DNA from: JAHHLP01 sp041609895 | GTDB lineage: Bacteria; Bacteroidota; Rhodothermia; Rhodothermales; JABDKH01 | Reading direction: 5' to 3' | DNA length: 60,735 nucleotides | NCBI GenBank assembly: GCA_041609895.1 | Contig: JBFIPX010000002.1 | Span: 1 to 60,735 of the forward strand | In this document: positions 16,916-25,483 of the stretch, piece after piece | Layout: every line of letters begins with the position of its first letter | Position numbering within the stretch: position 1 is the first letter of the stretch | Program-made: the position numbers and the translations under genes | The notes under the pieces: generated by a model | Told to the model about the DNA's origin: nothing | Seen by the model: the letters and a program-made list of their open reading frames with translations, nothing else | Databases searched by the model: none

Positions 16916-17233
16916 CTACAGCGACACCACTCCTTCGACGCGACCGGCTGCTGCGTACATCCTGACTACAGCCCGGCTCGAATCCATCATCATCTTCGCG
17001 GTGACGCTCAGGTAGTTACCTCTTGTCGAGGCTCGGACCTTAATCGGATGATCGCCAAAAACGGCCTTCAGGTCCTCGAAACCCGCCTTGGGTACGATGA
17101 ACTTGAAGAGATACTCAGTGGGCCAGTCGTTTTGCTCGTCAAGGAGTTGCTGAAAACGATCCCACCACTCACGGTTGTTTCGAGAAAAGGCAGCTGATCG
17201 ACTGGGCGAAGACATCATTTTGGGGACCTTCAT
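16916..17233 (-). CDS. DUF493 (YbeD-like) family protein, 105 aa
   Basis: Small cytoplasmic ACT-like fold. Residues about 40-105 match DUF493: YLFKFIVPKAGFEDLKAVFG, then RASTRGNYLSVTA, and the end VRMYAAAGRVEGVVSL. The N-terminal 25 residues are Ser/Arg-rich and ATGs at 17218 and 17215 are possible later starts. The family is thought to be regulatory; the role is unknown. It is transcribed away from the cus genes, with 161 bases between the starts. Confidence 0.88.
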   Translation of the reverse strand: MKVPKMMSSPSRSAAFSRNNREWWDRFQQLLDEQNDWPTEYLFKFIVPKAGFEDLKAVFGDHPIKVRASTRGNYLSVTAKMMMDSSRAVVRMYAAAGRVEGVVSL

Positions 17234-17250
17234 GTTCAGTCAGGAAAGGC

Positions 17251-17264
17251 ACTGTCTTTACAGT
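17251..17264. promoter_or_regulatory. Short inverted repeat between DUF493 and the cus operon
   Basis: ACTGT-CTTT-ACAGT, a 5-bp perfect dyad, lies in the divergent promoter region 130 bases before the first cus-operon gene. Two ATCGAT sites follow at 17265-17270 and 17282-17287. It could be an operator for a copper regulator; this is only a position-based suggestion. Confidence 0.3.
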
Positions 17265-17394
17265 ATCGATCCTGTTTTCCAATCGATAAGTACCTCGAGA
17301 CCATAAACCCGTTTCTAAAGGAAACGCAAAATTATCGTGTAGTCGCGGCAGATTGGCGGCGGAACCGTAGTCGTCGTGAATCGGTTCGAGATGC

Positions 17395-17823
17395 GTGCCC
17401 CTGAGAAAGTCATATCGCGCAAGCGCCTCGGTCATCGTTGCAGCGCTGCTATTAGTCAGCGCAGGGCCCGTCCTGCATGGGGTTTGCTTTAACGGGAACG
17501 CAGATTCGCACGCGCCACCGTGTAGCAACCACATGGAATCACCTGTTCAAGGTGACCGATGGCTGGACAGCAGTGACGCGATTGCTTCCGCACATCACCG
17601 ATCTGCCCCGGTCCATCACGAATGTTGCACCGTGTCCCCTGCCGCACTCGGGGGATTCAACGCTGTTCAGAATTGGGATTCGGCAAGTCTCGCGGGCGTA
17701 GTCGTACGGGCGCTTGTGTCTGCCCTGAGCCCGCAAGACATCGAGCGCCGAGCGGAGCTTCCTGCGCAGTCCTTCTTCTCCGCCTCCGGCGTCTTCCTAT
17801 TGTATAGAGTCATTCTCCGTTGA
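17395..17823 (+). CDS. Secreted/membrane His- and Cys-containing protein heading the cus operon, 142 aa
   Basis: Not assigned to a known family. GTG start (no in-frame ATG nearby). Residues 10-28 are a signal peptide or membrane anchor (SVIVAALLLVSAGPVLHG). The mature part carries possible metal ligands: CFNGNADSHAPPCSNHM, then SAHHRSAPVHHECC. The C-terminus is hydrophobic (SGVFLLYRVILR). It stands 73 bases before the TolC-like gene on the same strand, so it is probably part of the efflux operon and may bind copper in the periplasm. Function is inferred from ligands and position only. Confidence 0.65.
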   Translation: MPLRKSYRASASVIVAALLLVSAGPVLHGVCFNGNADSHAPPCSNHMESPVQGDRWLDSSDAIASAHHRSAPVHHECCTVSPAALGGFNAVQNWDSASLAGVVVRALVSALSPQDIERRAELPAQSFFSASGVFLLYRVILR

Positions 17824-17896
17824 TAGTCGTCGATTCGCTGTAATCGGAAACGAATCAAAGGCTACGTCTTGACAGACGTACACCCAACGGAGAAAG

Positions 17897-19198
17897 ATGA
17901 CAGGTCAACCGTTCAGCCGTGGCTCCACGTCACTGCTCACTTTCCTGATACCACTTACGCTGGCTGCTTCGGCCGCCGCGCAAACGACCGCACCGGACTC
18001 GGTACTCAATGTTGCGGACGTCGTCCGTTCAGTGCTCGCCGACAACCCGATGTTGCTTGCGTCCACTCTTGAGGCCGAAGCGCTGCGGGAGACAATATCC
18101 GTGGCGAAGAGGTTTGAAGATCCTCTCTTGGCCGTAGCCGTGTCACCCCGACCGATTCACACGGCGCGGGGCGCCCAACGCTCACAATGGCGACTGGAAC
18201 AGACGATACCATTCCCCGGAAAGCGCAGGTTGCGGGGCGAGGTCGCCACGCTCCGTTTTCGTACCGCCGAGATGGAGTCCGCGGCGCTCGCAAACGACGC
18301 CGTCCTGGAAGCCCGTCAGGTCTACGCGAGTCTCTTTGCGCTTCAGGAACGGCTTCGCATCATCTCGGCGTTTCAGGCCGAGGTCGCCAGATTCGCCGAA
18401 GCCGCAGCTACGCAGTACGAGGTAGGCCGTGGCCACCAGCAGGCACTCTTGCGGGCCCAGCTCGAAAAGAACACGCTGACACAACGCGAACTCAATCTCA
18501 AAGCAGAGCGCCAACGGGAAGCCGCCGCTCTCGCAAGGCTGGTCAACCTACCCGAACTAGCGGAGGTGTCTTTTCGCGTAACCCGGCCTCTCGATCTCGA
18601 ACGCCTTCCGGAAAACGCAAATCCGGATGTCGCAGTCGAAAGCCGTCCCGATCTGGCGGCACTTAGGCTTGCATCCGAACAAGCTGATCAGGCGGCGGCG
18701 TTAGCTCAAAAGCAGTCATGGCCCGACCTGAACCTGTCGGTCATCTACTCTGATATCGTTAGGTCGAGTCCTCCTGCAAACCCGGACGGTGCTGACGCAA
18801 TTGCCGTCGGTGCCGGAATCAGAATACCAATATGGCGCACTCCGATTCGCGCCCGTGTCGAGGAGCAGCGAATTATTGGACGACAGATTGAAGCCCGACT
18901 GGAGGCGCTGCAAACGGCGATCGACACCGAGCTTTCCGACCTCGTTCGGCGCATCGCAATCAGCCAGGAGAACCTCACGCTGCTGGAAGCGGGGCTGATT
19001 CGCCAGGCGGAGATCGCCCGCGATGCCGCTCTCGCAGCCTACACGACTGGACAAGCCGGATTCACGGATCTCCTCGACGCCGAACGCGCCCTGTATTCCC
19101 TTCGAATGGAGGAGACTACGGTACGCTCTCAGCTGCATCGCGCCGTGGCCGAGCTACGGTGGGCACTGGGCCAGGACGTCAACCGCTACGACAGATAA
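17897..19198 (+). CDS. cusC: TolC-family outer-membrane efflux protein, CusC-like, 433 aa
   Basis: The outer-membrane channel of a tripartite metal exporter. Signal peptide at 1-28 (…LAASAAAQ). Two long alpha-helical hairpin regions typical of TolC follow: LEAEALRETISVAKRFEDPLL with FPGKRRLRGEVATLRF, and RARVEEQRIIGRQIEARLEAL with AYTTGQAGFTDLLDAERALY near the end. GGAG lies 8 bases before the ATG. The next gene begins one base after the stop, so adaptor and channel are translated together. It lacks an N-terminal lipid cysteine, unlike E. coli CusC. Confidence 0.9.
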   Translation: MTGQPFSRGSTSLLTFLIPLTLAASAAAQTTAPDSVLNVADVVRSVLADNPMLLASTLEAEALRETISVAKRFEDPLLAVAVSPRPIHTARGAQRSQWRLEQTIPFPGKRRLRGEVATLRFRTAEMESAALANDAVLEARQVYASLFALQERLRIISAFQAEVARFAEAAATQYEVGRGHQQALLRAQLEKNTLTQRELNLKAERQREAAALARLVNLPELAEVSFRVTRPLDLERLPENANPDVAVESRPDLAALRLASEQADQAAALAQKQSWPDLNLSVIYSDIVRSSPPANPDGADAIAVGAGIRIPIWRTPIRARVEEQRIIGRQIEARLEALQTAIDTELSDLVRRIAISQENLTLLEAGLIRQAEIARDAALAAYTTGQAGFTDLLDAERALYSLRMEETTVRSQLHRAVAELRWALGQDVNRYDR

Positions 19199-19199
19199 C

Positions 19200-20444
19200 A
19201 TGAAAAGACGCACTATAAGATTACGAACGGCGCCTCTGCAGTTCGCCGTCGGCCTTGCGACCTTGCTGATGACAATCAGCGGCTGCACCAAGACCGAGCA
19301 AACCGATCGTCACGCGGGTCACGCAATGGACTCGGCGATGACGCCCGCACCCGCCGAAACGACGGCGATGAGTGGGATGGATCATTCGTCCCACCAGTCA
19401 GATGCGGAAGTTGCGGACGCGGAGGCCACCGTCGTACTCGTTGAGCCTTCGGTCGTCCAGAATATCGGTGTTCGCACGACCGAAGTCGATGTGTCCACCA
19501 TGAATCGCATCATCCAGTCGACCGCCAGATTTGAGATGGATGAGAGCAGTGCCCATACCGTCACGTTGCGTACGGACGGATGGGTGGAGAAACTCTTCGT
19601 GACTTACGAAGGGGCTCTGGTGAGTGAAGGAGACCCTCTTCTCGACCTGTACAGCCCCGAACTGGTGTCGACACAGGAGGAATACCTTCTTGCTCTGAAC
19701 AACGCGGAGCGTATGTCCGGAGGGCCGATCGAAGGCCTTTCAGAGGATGCTGACCGACTCCTGGAAGCCGCCCGTCGCAGGCTCCTGTTCTGGGACATCA
19801 CTCCCGAGCAGATCGCAGAGTTGGAGCTAACCCGACAGCCGCTACGGGCTATCCGTTTCAACGCGCCAGCATCCGGAGAAGTAATGAGCAAGTCGGTGGT
19901 TGAGGGACAGCATGTGACCGCCGGCGAACCTCTGCTCAAGATCTACGACACGGGCAAGATCTGGTTGATGGCGGATCTTTACGAACAGGACCTGTCGTGG
20001 GTACGCGAGGGCTTGCCAGTCACGATCGAGCTTCCGTACGATCCAGGCAAGACGTTCCGCGGCCGAGTCGATCACATCTACTATATGCTCGATCCAGCGA
20101 CGCGGACGGCGCGGGCCAGAATCATCATGCCGGGTAACCGGCGGATGTTGAAGCCGGGCATGTATGCGACCGTACGGATCCAGGGCGAACCGCTTCCTCC
20201 GGCGCCAATCGTCCCCGAGGAGTCCGTAATACGGACCGGGGAACAGGACATCGTGATCATTTCCCTGGGCGGCGGAAGGTTTGTGCCCAGAGCAGTACGA
20301 CTGGGGGTGCTTGCCGACGGAAGTTATCGCATTCTCGAGGGCCTCGAAGGCGGAGAAATTGTCGTCACTAGCGCGCAGTTCCTCATCGACTCCGAATCGC
20401 GACTCAAGTCGGCGGTCGGCGCGATGGCGGACCATCAACATTAG
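19200..20444 (+). CDS. cusB: RND efflux periplasmic adaptor, CusB-like lipoprotein, 414 aa
   Basis: Membrane-fusion protein linking CusA and CusC. The ATG at 19200 gives MKRRTIRLRT… with lipobox ISGC (Cys 29), so it is lipid-anchored; the longer in-frame extension upstream only overlaps cusC. Residues about 35-75 are rich in His and Met (HAGHAMDSAMT, MSGMDHSSHQ), suited to bind Cu(I)/Ag(I). Then come the barrel-sandwich and hairpin parts (VEKLFVTYEGALVSEGDPLL, LYSPELVSTQEEYLLAL), and the beta-barrel with the conserved GKTFRGRVDHIYYMLDPATR. It begins one base after the cusC stop and ends 18 bases before cusA. Confidence 0.93.
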   Translation: MKRRTIRLRTAPLQFAVGLATLLMTISGCTKTEQTDRHAGHAMDSAMTPAPAETTAMSGMDHSSHQSDAEVADAEATVVLVEPSVVQNIGVRTTEVDVSTMNRIIQSTARFEMDESSAHTVTLRTDGWVEKLFVTYEGALVSEGDPLLDLYSPELVSTQEEYLLALNNAERMSGGPIEGLSEDADRLLEAARRRLLFWDITPEQIAELELTRQPLRAIRFNAPASGEVMSKSVVEGQHVTAGEPLLKIYDTGKIWLMADLYEQDLSWVREGLPVTIELPYDPGKTFRGRVDHIYYMLDPATRTARARIIMPGNRRMLKPGMYATVRIQGEPLPPAPIVPEESVIRTGEQDIVIISLGGGRFVPRAVRLGVLADGSYRILEGLEGGEIVVTSAQFLIDSESRLKSAVGAMADHQH

Positions 20445-20462
20445 AAGAAAAAGTTCGAACGG

Positions 20463-23400
20463 ATGATGATTCAAAGCCTGATCAGATACTGCGCCGAGAA
20501 TCGGCTTCTAGTCGTCCTGGTGACGATGCTGGTTTCTGCCGTCGGTCTGTGGGCGGCCATCAACACGCCGGTGGACGCAATCCCGGACCTTTCGGACGTC
20601 CAGGTCATCATCCAGACCGAGTATCCGGGCCAAGGGCCGCAGATCGTCGAGGACCAGGTGACGTACCCACTGTCGACCGCGATGCTGAGCGTCCCATTTG
20701 CCAAGACCGTGCGCGGCTACTCGATGTTCGGAACGTCGTTCGTCTATGTCATCTTCGAAGACGGGACGGACCTTTATTGGGCGCGTAGCAGGGTGCTCGA
20801 GTACCTGAGCTACGCGGCCGAACGCCTGCCGCGAACGGTCAGACCCTCCATTGGCCCCGACGCCACCGGGGTCGGCTGGATCTTTGAATACTCCCTTTCC
20901 GATAGTACGGGCAGGCACGACCTATCCGAACTTCGGAGTATCCAGGATTTCTTTCTCCGCTACGAGCTGCAATCGGTGGAGGGCGTTTCGGAGGTGGCTT
21001 CCATTGGGGGTTTTGTCAAGCAGTACCAAGTCGTCGTTGACCCACACAAGCTAGCCGCCTTCCGAATATCGATTGCAGATGTGCGACTCGCTCTTCAGCG
21101 GTCTAACGAGGACGTCGGTGGTCGCCTGATGGAAATCGGGGAGCGTGAGTTCGTGGTACGCGGTCGTGGATATCTGTCGGGCCTGGAAGACATCCGCAGC
21201 GTACCGCTTACATCGCGCGACGGTACGCCCATCCGGGTCGGTGACGTAGCGACGGTACGCATTGGTCCCGAGCTGCGCCGCGGCCTCGTCGATCGCAACG
21301 GTGAGGGTGAAACGGTCGGCGGAATTGTGGTGATGCGTTACGGAGACAACGCGCGGCGCGTCATCGAGCGTGTGAAGGAGCGTCTGGATGAGATCTCCGT
21401 CGGACTGCCCGATGGAGTGGAGATCGCGATCGAGTACGACCGATCGGGATTGATTGATAGATCGGTCAAGACGCTGCGGACAAAGCTTGTAGAGGAGATG
21501 CTGATCGTTGCCCTCATCGTCATGATCTTCCTGCTGCACGTCCGGAGCGCGTTCGTCGCACTCATCACCATACCGGTTGGCATTCTGATCTCGTTTGCCG
21601 TCATGTATCTGCTCGACATCAACGCCAACATCATGAGCCTCGGCGGCATTGCCATTGCCATCGGTGTGATGGTGGACGCCTCGCTGGTCATGGTGGAGAA
21701 CGGGCACAAGCACATAGAGCGGCTACGGGCGAGACTCGGCAGAGATCTGACCTCCTCGGAACGCATCTCGGCGGTTGTCGAGGCTGCCGTCGAGGTCGGA
21801 CCCACTCTCTTCTTCTCCCTTCTAATCGTCACCATCAGCTTCCTACCCGTCTTTACGCTGGAGCAGGTGGAGGGGCGGCTATTCCGACCGCTGGCATTCA
21901 CGAAGACATTCGCGATGGCGGCCGCCTCTTTGCTGGCGGTCACTCTGGTACCCGCCTTGATGACGGTCTTTGTATCTGGCAGGATCCGGAGCGAGTCCGA
22001 AAATCCGATGTCGCGGTTCTTTCTTAACGTGTATCGACCAATTATCCGCACCACACTGCGAAGACCGCTGACGGTATTTCTCGTGAGCGCGGTGATTCCC
22101 CTGCTGTCGATTCTTCCGCTTCAACGGATGCTGTTTGACGACGTCTATGTGCCGTTTCCACAGCTTGGGTCCGAATTCATGCCACCGCTGAATGAGGGAG
22201 ACCTGTTGTATATGCCGACGACGCTGCCTGGAATCTCCATCCAGAAAGCCAAGGAGCTGCTTCAGCAGACCGACCGCATCATTGCTTCCTTCCCGGAGGT
22301 GAAGCACGTTTTTGGAAAAGTAGGCCGCGCTGAATCCGCCACCGACCCCGCACCTTTGTCGATGATTGAGACTACAGTTGTGCTGAAGCCGCCTGCGGAC
22401 TGGCGAACCGGCATGACCATCTCGAAGCTGATCAGCGAGCTGGACGCCGCCATTCAGATTCCGGGCCTCACAAACGCGTGGACGATGCCAATCCGCGCGC
22501 GCACCGACATGCTGGCGACCGGCATTCGTACGCCGGTCGGGATTAAGATCGCGGGACCCGATCTCACCACCCTCGAAAGCGTTGGGTCAAGGATTGAGTC
22601 AGCTTTGCGGGAAGTGGACGGCACGAGATCCGTGTTCGCGGAACGCGCCAGTGGCGGATACTTCCTTGACATCGATGTTGACCGTGAGCAAATAGCACGA
22701 TACGGTCTCACGACGAGCGACGTGCTCGATGTTGTAGCATCGGCCGTCGGAGGGATGAACGTAACACGCACGGTCGAGCAGCTCGAACGTTACCCCGTCA
22801 ACGTGCGATATCCCGAGGCATACCGAGACAACCTTGCTGCTCTTCGTCAGCTGCTCGTACCGGTAGCGGACGGTCGTCAACTGCCACTCGGCCAGCTGGC
22901 AGACTTCGCACTCACGTCCGGACCTCCCATGATCAAGAGCGAAAACGCCCGTCCGAACGCCTGGGTGTTCGTCGATTTGCAGGAAAACGTTGATATCGGG
23001 TCGTATGTACAGCGCGCCCGGACCGCTGTGCTCAACAATGTAGAAGTTCCTACGGGTTATTCGCTGACATGGAGCGGCCAGTTCGAGTATATGGAACGGA
23101 CAATGCAAAGACTGCAGGTCTTGGTTCCGATTACCCTCGCCGTGATTTTCCTGCTGCTCTTCATACATCTTCGAAACGCGGTCGACTCGTTTCTACTCAT
23201 GCTTCCGCTGCCGTTCGCAGCCGTAGGGGCTGTGTGGATTCTTATTCTGCTCGACTTCAACATGAGTATCGCGGTGGGGGTCGGCATCATTGCCGTTGCG
23301 GGGCTGGCGGCCGAAACCGGGCTCGTAATGCACGTATACCTGCACGAGGCGGTGCAGAGATACCGGCGCGAGGGCCGGTTTACGAGCCGATCCGCCCTGA

Positions 23401-23732
23401 ACTCAGCCCTTGAAGAAGGGGCGGTAGACCGTGTTCGACCAAAACTCATGACGGTGTTCACAACAATACTTGGACTCCTACCCGTTATGTTTGGAACAGG
23501 AATCGGTACCGAAGTGATGAAAAGAATAGCTTCTCCGATGGTAGGAGGACTCGTAACTTCGATGATCAACACACTGATTGTCATCCCGGCCATCTATGCT
23601 TTGGTCTATAGGTGGAGATACAGGGATGAGTTGACAGCGGACGAGGACGCCGCCTCTCGAGCGTCAATAGCCGGTGCAGAGATACCGATTCAGCAGGCAA
23701 GAATCTCAACGAAAGAGCTGTCCGGAGAATGA
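20463..23732 (+). CDS. cusA: Heavy-metal efflux RND pump, CusA/CzcA family, 1089 aa
   Basis: Inner-membrane proton-driven pump, probably for Cu(I)/Ag(I). It has the full RND layout: membrane helix 1 at about 14-34, a large periplasmic loop, helices 2-6 (about 340-550), a second loop, and helices 8-12 (about 880-1050). Family marks are PVDAIPDLSDVQVII near the start, the proton-relay helix IGVMVDASLVMVEN, FGTSFVYVIFEDGTDLYWAR, and RARTDMLATGIRTPVG in the second loop, where CusA has a substrate methionine. Overall wording is nearer to CusA than to the divalent CzcA. It overlaps the DUF2231 gene by 4 bases (ATGA). Confidence 0.94.
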   Translation: MMIQSLIRYCAENRLLVVLVTMLVSAVGLWAAINTPVDAIPDLSDVQVIIQTEYPGQGPQIVEDQVTYPLSTAMLSVPFAKTVRGYSMFGTSFVYVIFEDGTDLYWARSRVLEYLSYAAERLPRTVRPSIGPDATGVGWIFEYSLSDSTGRHDLSELRSIQDFFLRYELQSVEGVSEVASIGGFVKQYQVVVDPHKLAAFRISIADVRLALQRSNEDVGGRLMEIGEREFVVRGRGYLSGLEDIRSVPLTSRDGTPIRVGDVATVRIGPELRRGLVDRNGEGETVGGIVVMRYGDNARRVIERVKERLDEISVGLPDGVEIAIEYDRSGLIDRSVKTLRTKLVEEMLIVALIVMIFLLHVRSAFVALITIPVGILISFAVMYLLDINANIMSLGGIAIAIGVMVDASLVMVENGHKHIERLRARLGRDLTSSERISAVVEAAVEVGPTLFFSLLIVTISFLPVFTLEQVEGRLFRPLAFTKTFAMAAASLLAVTLVPALMTVFVSGRIRSESENPMSRFFLNVYRPIIRTTLRRPLTVFLVSAVIPLLSILPLQRMLFDDVYVPFPQLGSEFMPPLNEGDLLYMPTTLPGISIQKAKELLQQTDRIIASFPEVKHVFGKVGRAESATDPAPLSMIETTVVLKPPADWRTGMTISKLISELDAAIQIPGLTNAWTMPIRARTDMLATGIRTPVGIKIAGPDLTTLESVGSRIESALREVDGTRSVFAERASGGYFLDIDVDREQIARYGLTTSDVLDVVASAVGGMNVTRTVEQLERYPVNVRYPEAYRDNLAALRQLLVPVADGRQLPLGQLADFALTSGPPMIKSENARPNAWVFVDLQENVDIGSYVQRARTAVLNNVEVPTGYSLTWSGQFEYMERTMQRLQVLVPITLAVIFLLLFIHLRNAVDSFLLMLPLPFAAVGAVWILILLDFNMSIAVGVGIIAVAGLAAETGLVMHVYLHEAVQRYRREGRFTSRSALNSALEEGAVDRVRPKLMTVFTTILGLLPVMFGTGIGTEVMKRIASPMVGGLVTSMINTLIVIPAIYALVYRWRYRDELTADEDAASRASIAGAEIPIQQARISTKELSGE

Positions 23733-24778
23733 ATCTCATTCCTGATTGGGCGCCCGGGATTCACCCGATGGTCGTTCACTTTCCTGTCGCACTTCTATCC
23801 GTAGCGGTTCTTGCAGACCTCGCTGGTCTCATCTGGCGCAATCGACGGCACTTGCAGATCCTGACGGTGACGCTATACCTCATTGGCGCCGCCACGATAG
23901 TTGCCGCCTACTTCTCCGGCGAGTGGGGACTCGAGAATATTGTCCCGCCGGCGCGAGCCGAACGCGCGATTTCCAGTCACGCCGATATTGCCAAGTGGAC
24001 GGCGTGGTTCTTCGTGGTCTTTGCGATTGCGAGGTTGGTCGTCTTCCGCGTCGGCGCGATCCGCAACACCTGGATCAAGGTGCTTCTCGTTGTCGGAGGC
24101 ATCACCGGGTTTGTTCTTCTGTTCACCACTGCCGAGCGCGGCGCACGTCTCGTCTTCGATTTCGGGGTAGGCGTCGAGGCAGTAGCCGAACAGGCCCAGA
24201 TTCGAGCCGAGATTGCTCCGCCGGGCCAAAGCCTTGTCTCCTTTGAGGATGGCTGGAAACTGCAGCCTGTCCTCCCCAGCGATTGGAAAGGTGTCGCGGA
24301 ATGGCTCGTCGGAGATCCTGCTTCGATTCAGACAAGTATCGTGAGCGTCGACACTTCCAAAAGTGCAATCCAGATTGAAGCCGGCGGCCCTCCGGCCCTC
24401 TTCGTCTTCAAGCCAGAACTGGATGACATTGAGGCCGAACTGCTTTTCGGTGCCGACGAATTCGACGGTCGCTTTGCACTCGTGCACTCGTTGCATGACC
24501 GCTTCAACTACTTCTTCGTCGAATGGGACGGCGAAAGAATCTCGCAGGGGCGAGTCGTCGATGGAGAGCGTGAGCTTCTCGATTCTGCGAAGAGGGAATA
24601 CACGGGTACCTCCCTGATGCGACTCGTAGCCGACGGCACCCACTACCGCGCCTACGATGGCGGCGGCCTGGTGGCGCACGGGCATTCCATCGTCGCGGAA
24701 AAGGGGCGGGCTGGGCTGTTCCTGGAAGGTACGGGCAACCTGAAGGTTATCCTGATGATGGCGCGGACGCTGGAGTAG
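23729..24778 (+). CDS. DUF2231 membrane protein with C-terminal beta domain, 349 aa
   Basis: Residues about 10-145 form four membrane helices of the DUF2231 type (HPMVVHFPVALLSVAVLADL, YLIGAATIVAAYFSGEWGLE), with histidines H12 and H16 inside the first helix, possible heme or metal ligands. Residues about 160-349 are a soluble beta-rich domain resembling a concanavalin-like (laminin-G type) sandwich: ALFVFKPELDDIEAELLF, DRFNYFFVEWDGERI, RAGLFLEGTGNLKVILM. The start overlaps the end of cusA, so it is made with the pump. DUF2231 proteins often sit beside metal exporters; their action is unknown. Ends in TAG. Confidence 0.85.
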   Translation: MNLIPDWAPGIHPMVVHFPVALLSVAVLADLAGLIWRNRRHLQILTVTLYLIGAATIVAAYFSGEWGLENIVPPARAERAISSHADIAKWTAWFFVVFAIARLVVFRVGAIRNTWIKVLLVVGGITGFVLLFTTAERGARLVFDFGVGVEAVAEQAQIRAEIAPPGQSLVSFEDGWKLQPVLPSDWKGVAEWLVGDPASIQTSIVSVDTSKSAIQIEAGGPPALFVFKPELDDIEAELLFGADEFDGRFALVHSLHDRFNYFFVEWDGERISQGRVVDGERELLDSAKREYTGTSLMRLVADGTHYRAYDGGGLVAHGHSIVAEKGRAGLFLEGTGNLKVILMMARTLE

Positions 24779-24880
24779 TGAGGTTCCGTGCCGCGGGCCG
24801 TCCAGAATTCTGCTTCTTGATCTTCACTCCGACCTAGCGGCGGTGAAGCTGGATCGCTCAGTTCAAGCAAGGCACGAATC

Positions 24881-25480
24881 ATGTCATCGCGATCAAACCG
24901 CCACCACCACGACGGCAACCAACATTCAGGCAGTAACGGCACCTACGAGTCCCCTGGTCAGCGGGAGAACCACGATAGCGGGCGCGACGGGCAACACAAC
25001 CACGACAAAGGACATCACGCCCACATGGCGTACGACTTCAGGCGCCGTTTGTGGTTTTCCCTGATCCTGACAATACCCATTCTCGCGCTGTCTCCGATGA
25101 TTCGCGAGTTCGTTGGGGTAACTGAATCACTCGCTTTCCCGGGCGACCTCTACCTTCTCGCCGCCCTGTCAACCGCACTCTTCCTATACGGAGGATGGCC
25201 GTTTCTGACCGGACTGGTACGCGAGGTGCGGAACCGTCGCCCGGGCATGATGACCTTGGTAGGGGTAGCGATCACTACCTCGTTTTCCTACAGCACGTCG
25301 GTCGTGTTTGGGGTACCTGGAAAGATTTTTTACTGGGAGCTTGCAACGCTCGTCGACGTCATGCTTCTGGGGCATTGGGTCGAAATGCGATCCGTCATGG
25401 GCGCGTCAAAGGCGCTTGAGGAGCTCGCGCGGCTTATGCCGTCAGACGCACATCGAGTACTGGATGGTGGAGAGGTGTAG
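24881..25480 (+). CDS. copB: CopB-type P1B ATPase, N-terminal fragment cut by in-frame TAG (broken gene), 199 aa
   Basis: First part of a copper-transporting P-type ATPase. The N-terminus is His-rich (NRHHHDGNQHSG, GQHNHDKGHHAHM), the usual metal-binding head of the CopB (P1B-3) group. Then come four membrane helices (about 52-75, 85-105, 120-140, 145-165) and the start of the actuator domain (SKALEELARLMPSDAHRVLD). It stops at TAG 25478-25480 after GGEV; the very next codons continue the ATPase in the same frame, so this is one gene with a nonsense codon rather than two genes. The fragment lacks the TGES, phosphorylation and ATP-binding parts and cannot transport alone. Confidence 0.85.
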   Translation: MSSRSNRHHHDGNQHSGSNGTYESPGQRENHDSGRDGQHNHDKGHHAHMAYDFRRRLWFSLILTIPILALSPMIREFVGVTESLAFPGDLYLLAALSTALFLYGGWPFLTGLVREVRNRRPGMMTLVGVAITTSFSYSTSVVFGVPGKIFYWELATLVDVMLLGHWVEMRSVMGASKALEELARLMPSDAHRVLDGGEV

Positions 25481-25483
25481 GAG

